A DNA stretch of 64,000 nucleotides from Lytechinus variegatus. Lineage: Eukaryota; Echinodermata; Echinoidea; Temnopleuroida; Toxopneustidae. The position numbers and the translations under genes were made by a program. Numbering within the stretch: the stretch's first letter is position 1; each line of letters opens with the position of its first letter. The stretch spans positions 54,265,048 to 54,329,047 of the forward strand of contig NC_054741.1 in assembly GCF_018143015.1 (NCBI RefSeq), read 5' to 3'. This document shows positions 23,901-35,040 of this stretch, one piece after another. Below the pieces are notes generated by a model. It was not told the DNA's origin and did not search any database. It saw only the letters and a program-made list of their open reading frames with translations.

Positions 23901-26900
23901 GCAGCATCAATGTGGAACCATAGACCTTCTTCTTTACCTATAAAACGAGGGGAATAAAAGAGCGGGACAAAGAAGTATAATTAGCCTAATTTACATTTTG
24001 TATGAATGAAAATATTGGATTTTTTTTAATGGCAAAGTTGATAGACTTTGTATGAGTCTTTTTTTTGACAAGCCATAAAATAAACTAAAAAACAAAAAAC
24101 AATCAGAATGCAGGAGACAGGTAAACCGTACACAAACCAACACACAAAAATGAGAAGAACAAAGATGCGAAATACGATAATTCTATGAATGCTTTGTCAA
24201 AATCCATAATGAAATTAGAATTTCATTTCAAAAAGGTAAAAATAATCGATCGATCGCGACTTCTTGGATACGTTGTCCCATTCGCCACGTTGTATACCCT
24301 CAACATTTTGGGTCTCATTACACTATACTGAAATATACTGAAAAATGAAAAAGATGAATGTATGGAATGTAAAAAAAAACACCACACAATATTTTAATGG
24401 AAATGAAGTATTAACGAGAAATTACATATTTTAAGATTTGCCTCCAGCATTGATACTTACATATTGGTCCCAGCTCCTTCAGGTTATCGAACGCACAAGA
24501 TGTGGTTGTTCCGAGTGTGGCACAGAGCTGAAAAGTTTTATTCATACAATATTCAATGTAAATGATCATTCATTCAGAAAAAAAAATCCTTCCAAAATCG
24601 AAGTAAAGAAAATAAGCAAAACGAAAAAACTAGCGGGAGAGCTGGTTAAAAAATACCTTTCAAAAATTGAACGTTTCGACATTTCTTAATGAAAACCTTC
24701 CATGAATTGCCAGAAGGAAAACATTGCACTTTCATTAAAAAAAAATATGACCATACTTGTATCATAACGCATTATGCAGAAAAACGACGTTGTAATCCAA
24801 CAATTATCAACCTAAATCTTCATCTGCTCCGCTAGCATTTTTTGTTGTTGTATGTCCAGTGTTTTATTTGGAAGATTTATAACGTCATTTTCAAAGTTTT
24901 CGGGCCCGTTGCGTAATATAGGCGTACAGTCTAAAAACAAATCAGTCAAAAATGACTAGTTAATAGGGTCAGCTGGGTGCAACTGTTATTCTAGTCATAT
25001 TTGACTATTTTCTAGTCATATTTCACTAGAACAGAGTTATTTCTGACTAGAATATATGGCACAAATGTGAATATCAATGATTGCAATATCAGTTGCTCCC
25101 AGCTGACTACTGGTCTAGTCAATTTGACTGACTTGTTTTAAGATTGTACTAAGAAAGATTGAATAGAGTAGAGATAATACTAGTAATATATCTTTATGGT
25201 TGAATATTAACTGTAGTCTCGATTATTTCTTTTAATTTCCTATATTCTTTTAAATTTCCCTTTTTGGTACTAAGTAATAAACTTATCGTGATAACTGATA
25301 GATCACGGAAGGTGTATCTTACATAAACAGGGATTCTTCCTTTGGCCTTGTCTTCCTCTATTGCTTTCTTGAGTACATCTCCTCTCAGGGAATGTTTGTC
25401 ATCGGTCGCTAACTGTCTGATACGAAGACTAGCGATCAAAGCTGCTCGTTCTACAGATGAATGACTCTTTTGAGAGAGGGGGGGGGGGGGGGTTGAATAT
25501 TAAAATAGGTTACGATTGAAAGTGAACGTATTTTTAGAAGTGTTCGTTTATTTATCATATTTCATTCATTTTGATCTCTTTCCACATAGGCCACTGTGCA
25601 TGGCACATTGATCGGGTGGCCCTCTTATTAGCCACATGATTCTGATCTATCGACATGATCGAATTGGGTCAATATGACCGTTTCGTGGTAGTTGTCAGCA
25701 CTGACAAGTTGTAATTTTCTCACATTCACCATAGTAATGGTATAACATTTGTGCTTCTCAGCTAATCACACCCTTGGAAGAGGATGGTGAAGTAATTGTC
25801 AAACATTTGGGCTAAGCCAATCAAAAGCCAATAGAGCTGACGTACATCTTGTGAGATAGATGTTAGTGATAACAAATTAATGTTGATGAAACTCCGCACC
25901 CCAGATGTATGGCAAGCTCATCGTCACCATACACATTTATAAGATGAATAGATTGAAGTGATTACCTGATTTAATTGCTCCTTTTCAATTCAATCAGATA
26001 TATATCGAATGATGAATATGATATGCAAGGCAAGACATTGTATAACTTTTAGGTCTCGTGTGTCATAAAATGTTAAAACAATCATTTTTTTAGCCAGAGT
26101 TGGCAAAAAAATATCGTGGGGTATATAGGAGATGCCACCACTCCGTTGGGATAAAAGAGATAATCTATATTCATTATTAATGATATTTCCATGAGGAGAA
26201 TCAAAATCTGTTCAACTCTATTGACTAAGAGAGCACAATCATACAGTCTTATTTGAATGAGACATAGGCCTACCTGATCTGAAGTGTATACGACAAGTTT
26301 TGACATGACGTCATACTGATCCAGACTAGGATCTTCTTCTATCTTCTGTCGAATTGTTTTCATCTTGGCTGCTAGCAAAGCTACAAGAGTTGCCTCGCTC
26401 GCTGTACCCTTTAGAGGGAGAGAGAGAGAGAGAGAATAATCGCAATTCTTTGTGTCATTCTAGTAAATCCTGTGTATTATTTTTTATCATAATCTACTTT
26501 TTAATCACGATCATCTACCTATATTACCATTATCATAATTTGTTATTTTAATGATTTGATTAAAACGAAATATATGAATTTTCAGGGCTTTTTTAAACAC
26601 TTGCATGCATGAGAGGGCAGGACGGGCAGAGTGCCCCCCCCCTCCCGGCATGTTGATGATCGCCTTTAGTTTAAGTTATCAGAGGACCGTATCATGAAAA
26701 TTGTCATCAGATAGTTACCGTAGTATATTAATGAGAGGCCGGTGCTTCCCAGCCATTCAAAGCCATGCAGGATTTCACTTAAAATCAACAGCACTGACAA
26801 TTTAGTCAGCGATGATAACTCTCATGAAACACCCCCAGGAATGCCCCCCCCCTGCGATCCTGACGTGCATGGATTTCCCATGTACTCCAGAGAATCTATA

Positions 26901-29900
26901 GATGCACATCTTCTCTTTTTTTTGGTTTCCTACATCCATCTTCCTGTTTACCTGTATAACGCCTCCTCCTTGGCTGTCTTCATTGAATAAGAACGATGCA
27001 GGAAGCTTCAGCATCCTCCCTAACCAATTCATCATCATCATCTCAAGTTCTGTACACGCTGGACTAGCAATCTATCAAGAAGAAGAAGACGAAGAAGAAG
27101 AAGGAGGAGGAGAAGAAGAAGAAGAAGAAGAAGGAGGAGGAGGAGGAGAAGCAGAAGCAGAAGAAGAAGAAGAAGAAGAGGAGGAGGAGGAGAAGGAGGA
27201 GAAAAAGAAGAAGAAGAGGAGGAAGAAGTAGAAGAAGGAGAAGAAGAAGAAATGAAGAAGAAGGAGGAGGAGGAGGAGAAGAAGAAGAAGAAAATGATAT
27301 GATTATTGTTTATTTTCATATCTATGGAATTTTTGGTCGCAAAATTCTGAAAAAGCTTTTATTCATTTGCCATCGATTTCAATAGTCAGCAGGAAATCAG
27401 TCACAACATTATCAGTGATTCGCATTTTCTCGTGCAGAATGGCGCCAATCATGATTCATGCACTCAAATCATATAGCTGAAAACATTGTCATAATATGCT
27501 AGGATGTGAGGCCATGCGTTTGGGCGCTTTTGGATGATATTGGTAGTACTATAGATCTCTAGTCTTACGAGTGTCATGGAGTATTTATAACTACCCCATC
27601 AATACTGGAGAGATAATCTCTTTTGTGCCAGAGTTTATATGCCAAAGTGTGTCAGTGTGTGGGTGTGTCGTGGTCAAGTGGTTACGAATATAGTCTTTCA
27701 ATCATATCAGGGGGACGCGGGTTCGAATCCAAGCCAAGGCGTGTTTTCCTTCAGCAAAGAAATTTACCATGCACATTGTGCTGCACTCAACCCAGGTGAG
27801 ATGCGCATTCCTTAAAAGTTACCATAATAGTAACTTTTTTGCAGCAGGGTCCAGGATTATTTAGAACAAGTACTAATTTCCAATGTGACTCGTTACGATC
27901 GTCGATCTCAAGTTCGTGCGACCGCCTGCAACAACTGCGAGCGCTCAATAGGCACCAAACGGTCGGTCGTAAACTTTTTTCCGATAAAACAAAATATGCA
28001 TACTGTCGCACAGGGGCGGAAATCTCTCCCAAAAGGTAGGGGGACGAGGGTCTGGAATATCTTACAAGCAAAAAAAAAAGTCATCTCGTCCCAAAACGCA
28101 CGTTTTATTCCCATTTTGAGTTATATATTTCTTAGCACCACCAAAGACCCAAAATAGTAGGGGGACATTTGATATTGTGTCCCCCTACTATTTTGAGTAG
28201 GGGGGACACGTCCCCCCTGGGATTTCCGCCCATGCTGTCGCACGACCAATTGTGAAAGAAGCTTTCTGGCAGTCGTACGGAAATAGTGCGCTTCTCATTA
28301 TTTTGAGGGATTTGGGGTCATTTTGTGATGATTGCATTTTAATCGAGTATTTCGACGAAGGATTAATCTTGAGATCGAGATTATTGATTGAATAATACAT
28401 TACTCTGTTAGCAATTATTTTTACTTATTTCGCATCACTAAAAACAATCACAATTTTGCTTCACATTTTGAAAGAAAATCAAGCGGATCTATAGCGGATT
28501 ACAACGGTTCTTTACGATGGTTTTACACATTCTTGAATTAGTTGTATTCCTTAAGTCGTATCTGCTGAAAATTCTGTACATTATCATGATCATAATTATA
28601 ATTATAATACTCACCCACGAAAATCCAACACATGCTATTGCATCTGAAACCATGTCCCCTAATATCGCGGCAAATGAGTTTGCGGTCGGGAAGTAGGCGT
28701 GGAAATTTGGATTATTCCAGTGGGTTACCTGGCAACAAGAAAAGATGACGATAATAATAATGACAATTGTGATTGGTGAAGATGATGATATATATCATCA
28801 GTGCTAAATCAGTTGTTATTGTATTTTTTTTATCTTTTGTTTTTCAAATGATTGTCTTTTTATATGTAAATTTTGTGATTTGATTTGAAACAATGAAACA
28901 TAATAAAAAGCATCATTTATGTTTAATTTTAATTAAATCGTTCTACAATCAAAATTGAAAATGAATGTATATAAAAAGTCATGACCCATATTTCATAGGT
29001 CAGCGGATATTCTTTTATGCAGGTCGTACGCAAAACAAGGAATGACAAATTGAACTTCAAATTTGTGGTATATTCTCCCTACATGACTCGGCTGCATGGG
29101 ACTGGAACCCCAAACCTGCATGCAGAGCCTCCAGTCATAACGGCGGACACTCTTTAATACAGAGGCTCGGTATATCTTATGTAAATTAGGACTGTCTAAA
29201 TCTCGGGGCACTACATGTTTGTCATGATATCACACGTTGTAGAGCTAAATATCGATTATGCTCATAGATGCACACGCGTGGCGCCTGCGTCAAATTATTA
29301 TGATACCGAGTAGTCATCTCTTATCCATGGTGCGTGTTCAGAGCCCAGCTATGAGAGTTACGTAATATTTGCATGTCTGGTATACACAGGGGGTGGCCAT
29401 CTGCAATAAAGTTTCAATTATATACTCCTTTATACGATTTAATTAATTACGCCAGCAGCTGTTTGTGAGCAGAGTCCATATTAAGACCAATAGAATCAAC
29501 AGTGTGGCATAATAATGCATAGTCTGCAGGCACAGACCCTGATTGAAACTTTGATCAACAAGTGTGTCTCCACGCAAAGTCTAGCACATACAAAACTTGC
29601 ATGCTGTTTCAATATTATTGAGCGAGAAGGCCTTCAGTACGCAAGGCATGAGTAGGCTACAATTCAGACCATTTACTCGAGTGAAGGGTTTGCACAGCAG
29701 TATATTATGCAATCTGTTTTGAATAATCATGCATTACATAAACTACAATAATTTCATGATATAGGCTGACAAAATGGATGAAATCAAAGAAAAAAAAACA
29801 ACAACTGAGAATTCACAGCAATTACAGGCCGACCATTTTCCTGTCGTTCCATATGACGACCCCCCCCCCAGAACAAAACCTTGAAATATTATCATTAACT

Positions 29901-32900
29901 ATAAACATCAATTACATTTCAACATTACTACAATGTATACACTCCAAAAAATAACCAAACTGATGGTAAACAATGATGGTGTCCAATCCGGCTAAAAAAC
30001 ATGAACCAAAACAAGTGCTTATCTACCAAAATTTGTGTCGATTTCGACTATCATAATTTTTTTTACTCGGACGATCTGTTCACAAACAGACGGTTTCGGA
30101 ATTGTTTTATTTTTTATAAATATGCATTTAAATTTGGCTTCTAATCTTTAATTGACTTACTAATTAAACTAAATAGCACTTTAAGTGTTTATTTCGTCAA
30201 TAAAATTGTATACCATGATGATTGACAGCCAATCTGTATCACATACTGGCAAAGAATGAGCACGGGAATAAATCGAGTTCTAACTTTATAAGGTTTCACC
30301 CTACCGCCTGCTTCAGAGTTTCTAAACAAATGAAAGCGTTAAAAAGATAAAGGTTGTTTTGTTGAAAGAATAACGGATATAAAACTATGGATAAGCATTA
30401 ATGTCATGTTTCTTCTACTTTATTCAGTAATTTTGTGTATCAGTGTGAACGTGAGCATGCAGACGAGCCTAATTTCAGCGCGCGCTGAATTAAGAACCGA
30501 CACCTTTCGACTATTAATAGCCCCCTGGAGGCCAAATTATCGATCAAGACCCCGAATAAGGGCTCATGTTTCGGTCAAATTATTAGTAATCGTCTTCTAC
30601 TCCGAGCGAAGCATGGATTTGACGAGCATGTTGGAACGCTTATCTCCGAACAATTACGTATAATTGAAACTCTTTCTTTCATTTCGCTGTCCCTTGACAT
30701 GCAGTTAACCCGGCGGTTCTATGTAATGAATGATTAATCCAAGTTAGGATGAATGTCAGCTTGTTACGCATGAAGCCCCATGTTCATCAGTATCAGCTCA
30801 TGAAAAATTTATTATACAATAATCCAGGCAAATAACATCTTTGTGATTCCCAATTATAACTCGATCCATTACCGTGATTATATCAATTTTCTTTATTTGT
30901 TTGAAATATCATGTCTATTGAATATAGTTCTATTTCCAGTAAAGATGATAATAGCCTCTTGTGTTTTCTTTTAACATTCGATCACAATAAGCGTTTTCCG
31001 TGAACATCTCCTCTTTTCTTATCTCCATTTTCACTAAACTCTACAAGACTCTAACAAAAAATTAAGTGCTAAATCGCTACTTTTAAAGGGGATCCAAGCT
31101 GAAAATGATATATTTGCATAGATGAAGTGAACTCCGACAACCGAGTAACATTTTGGAGGGGGCGGTACATGCACGCGAAGCGTGCCCAACACACTTAGAT
31201 AGGCCCCGAAGCGCGATTTTTTAAATTTTCATCATATTAAAATGAAAAGAAGCCGCCTCTCTCGTCTCTAGGACTTGTATCAGCTCCAATTAAGTTGACT
31301 CTATTGTGATGTTGAACCTTGTTTCCAAAAGTGATTGTGAACGTACCAAACAGGGATAAAATGGAGGAAATTAAAATAATAATTACGCCGCGCAAAGCGT
31401 GGAAGATAAGCATTTTATCATCTTTTTTTAAACAAAAGGGTAGTGGGAACGGGTATTCTCTAAGTTATACTGAATGCTTCCTTTGGAAATATCTGATTTT
31501 ATTACAAACAATAAATTATTTAACTCGCAAAACAGAGGAGAATGGTATATACCGGGAGGAAGGTCCTCCCCGCGCAGAACAACTCTGACATTCCAAATTT
31601 CAATTTCATCAAATGCAAATATCTCTAATATCCCATCGGCTTTAATTCAATTGATTTTCCAAGGTTATTGAACTTCATAGGAAAATAGAGCACAAAAAAG
31701 AGCGCAAAACGTTGAAACTTCTGTGATCTATTTAAATTATAAAAAATATGACGTATAATTTCTTCGACTCATCCTGAAGCGCTTCATTTTGAATGATCAA
31801 GAAAGCATAAGTGTCATTCAAAGTTTAAACTGAGGGCGCAAAACAAGACAGGAGATGAATGTGCAGAGAAATTACATGAAGTTTTGATAGAATTTGATAG
31901 AAATAATGGACTTTTTTTATTTAATACAAGACGAATTTTATACCTTCCTCTTTCTAAATGAAGAACCTGTTTGAACCTATATGGGGTGACGGCAGAAATT
32001 GATATAAATACTTTACCCTCCCGGTCCCGACCCGACCAGAAGTGCAGAAATGCTGCGTGATCAAAAAAAAAAAAATGAGGACTTATACTTCGGCCTAACC
32101 TAATACTCTAAAAAATCCATGCCCTACATTGACCTTTAACTGAAAAAAAAAAGACAGTAGCCGAGGTAGGAAAACAAGATAAGAGAAAGGTTGAGGGAAG
32201 AAACAAAGGAGAACTGCAATGTTGTCATTTAAACGCGCAAAGCGCGGAAGCAAAATATATCTATATCAATTTAGAGCGAGAGTGAATAGTTTCGTAATTC
32301 TTTCGAGAAAAATGAAAGAATAAAAAGAAAAACCCACAATTCCGCAAAGCTACCTTTCTTCCCTTTCCTCCCTCGCTATTCCTTTTCTACTCTCTTTCTT
32401 CCGTCTTCTTTTTTTGTTTATTTTGGGGATGTGTTTTTGGGGGGAGGGGCTACGCGGCTGAACCGTCCGAAAAAAAAACACTGAAAAAATCCTCAGAATC
32501 GGATTAAGGACTTATAACAAAGTTATGACATTTCAAAATTTTGCATTATTTCGGTGATACAATATATGCATGTCTTCATGAATATTTAATGAGCAAACTG
32601 AAAATGACATTATGTAATTAAAATTTTATCCAAGAATAAAAAAAAAGATTTGCTATTGATCCAATTTAAAAAATCATTGCTGCAACTTATTTCATTAACA
32701 GGGAGACATGCATGAAAATATGAAATAATCACAATTTAATTAATTAAAAAAAAACATTAAAAAAGTGCACGAGTGGGTATGACGTTTCAGCCGAACTGTT
32801 GCATATTCATGATGGCGTGATGTAACTGTTTTTACGAAATATTGGTAAAAACAAAATGCACTTACTTTTTATATATAATTGTTATCAGATTTTATAGCTT

Positions 32901-34984
32901 TTTGCTCAGTGAAATTAATTTCAGCCCGGAGTACCCCTTTAATAGATCATAGAATGACCGCACTTTTCATTCGTTTATTTCCATTTTCAACAATTACAGT
33001 TTCTTCTGTACATGTTGACATATATAAATAACAAAACATATTTCAAATATTCCTGTACAGAAAATTATATTCAAGATTATTACAAATCAGGTTGGAAATG
33101 GAGGAGGCTGCTAAAACGCGGAGCTTGTAGAGTGCAGCCTCAATATTTATCCACACTACTTCGATATCGATAACAAAAAAATATAACCTTCATAGTTGCA
33201 TAACGTTTAACGTGCATCAATTCGTTTTTAGGCCTATAAAGATGATAAAGAAATAAATGGGAATAACAGTGGGTCTTATTTGCTAAAGATTTTTGGTAAA
33301 TGTTCAAATAAAACAAAAAGAGGTGGAGGTCCAAGCAAGTACCTCAAGTAGTTTGATATTGACAAACTTCAGGAGTTGATTTTCAGCACGTTTTTTTATG
33401 AGAGCTCTTTTAAGTGCTAGTGAAGCATTTAAACATTTTGTATCTTTATACAATCTTTGATATTAATTAAAATGATTTTTTTTAATAATTGTATTCTGTT
33501 TCTTTTTATAAATCTAATTTATGTATAGATAAGTCAAGTGTTGACCTGAATAGTTTGTCAATATCAAACTACTTGAGGTACTTGCTTGAACCTCCACCTC
33601 TTTTTGTTTTATTTGAACATTTACCAAAATCTTTAGCAAATAAGACCCACTGTTATTCCAATTTATTTCTTTATCATCTTTATAGGCCTGAAAACGAATT
33701 GATGCACGTTAAACGTTATGCAACTATGAAGGTTAATTTTTTTTGTTATCGATATCGAAGTAGTGTGGATAAATATTTTTAAAGTCGAAAGTCTATCTCA
33801 AGGTGACCCACCACACATTGTGATTCTTATCACTGGCCTACAAAGGGGGTGTGCTTGGGGCACTTGACTCCCCCCCCAAAAAAAAAAAAATAAACGAGCA
33901 AGACAAAAAAAAGGAAAAACGAAAGGAAAGGAAAGAGAAAAGGGTAAACTACGATCCAATATCCCGAACATTATGTAAAAAAATACCACAAAATAAGATT
34001 TTCATTTTGAAAAGGTCAAACCTTTTAATAGCTCTCTTTGCTTTCTCGCACATTTTTAGAGATTTTTGTCATGCACAAACGCCGTTTTGTACCCCCTAAT
34101 ATTTTGGATCATAACACCATGCCATTAATTAGTTTAGATTATCTTTTTGGGCTTGAAGTGGCACTTGTAACATGGCTATCGGTCAATGCTATGGTGTGTT
34201 TCACCTTTGTAACAAGAGCATAATGAGTGTGTGATAGGATTGTTGGATTTCATCGATTTAGATAATGATTTCACTTCCCATGTCATTATATACAGACTCT
34301 TATCCGCGCAAAATAATAAAAAAATCGTATAGACTGATATCGACTTAAAAGTAATGCATATATATGGACACGTGGATAATTTTATTCCCATTTGTATATC
34401 ATTATGAAGTGTAATAATGGGAAGAACATGGGCAATCATTATATATCTTGTATGATGAAAAGTTAAATTGCTACGTTATCACTTTGTTCGTTGTATTAAT
34501 CTTGCAAAAGTATAAGAGAGTGCACAAGAAAAAAAGAAAACATGAGATATACAAAAGAAACAAGAACTGAATTAGCTCTGTAAATCACGAGAGAGGGACG
34601 ACGGAAACATAATAGAATAAAATGTTGTTGTGATAAATTATTCAAGAGATAGAGTCATCACATCTTATTGCGGAGGGGGGGGGTTAGACTAAGTTATATT
34701 ACTAATTTTCTCTGCCAGTTGTCCCAGGCTCCTAACCAAATATTTGTTAGATCTCTCCTTTCGTGGAGAACAGCCCTCAAACAAAATTTATGACAGCACA
34801 ATTCCTCCCATCAGCCGACCGGAAATTGGCGCGCGAATGCTGTGGACATAAAACATGACGTCATGCGCATCTCCATTGAATGTTTTAGTTTTTTTCAGAC
34901 GAGACAAGCCCTTCTGGTTTTTCCATTACATACAACCCGTAGCGTAGACAGGTCCTTAGACCTGGGGGATGATCCCTAGCTGGG

Positions 34985-35040
<56 letters not shown>

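Noticed and set aside
27058..27071. Alternative exon 3 acceptor at TCCAG (boundary 27058)
   Set aside because: It breaks the reading phase with exon 2. The acceptor at 27071 restores the conserved [13 protein letters not shown] join.
27038..27319. Long poly-Leu/Ser and poly-Glu/Lys open frames
   Set aside because: They only translate the (GAA/GGA)n microsatellite. The sole real coding sequence here is the decarboxylase exon ending at 27071.
33140..33782. Similar peptides on opposite strands suggesting a gene pair
   Set aside because: The similarity follows from the inverted repeat arms. There are no splice, start-context or family signals.
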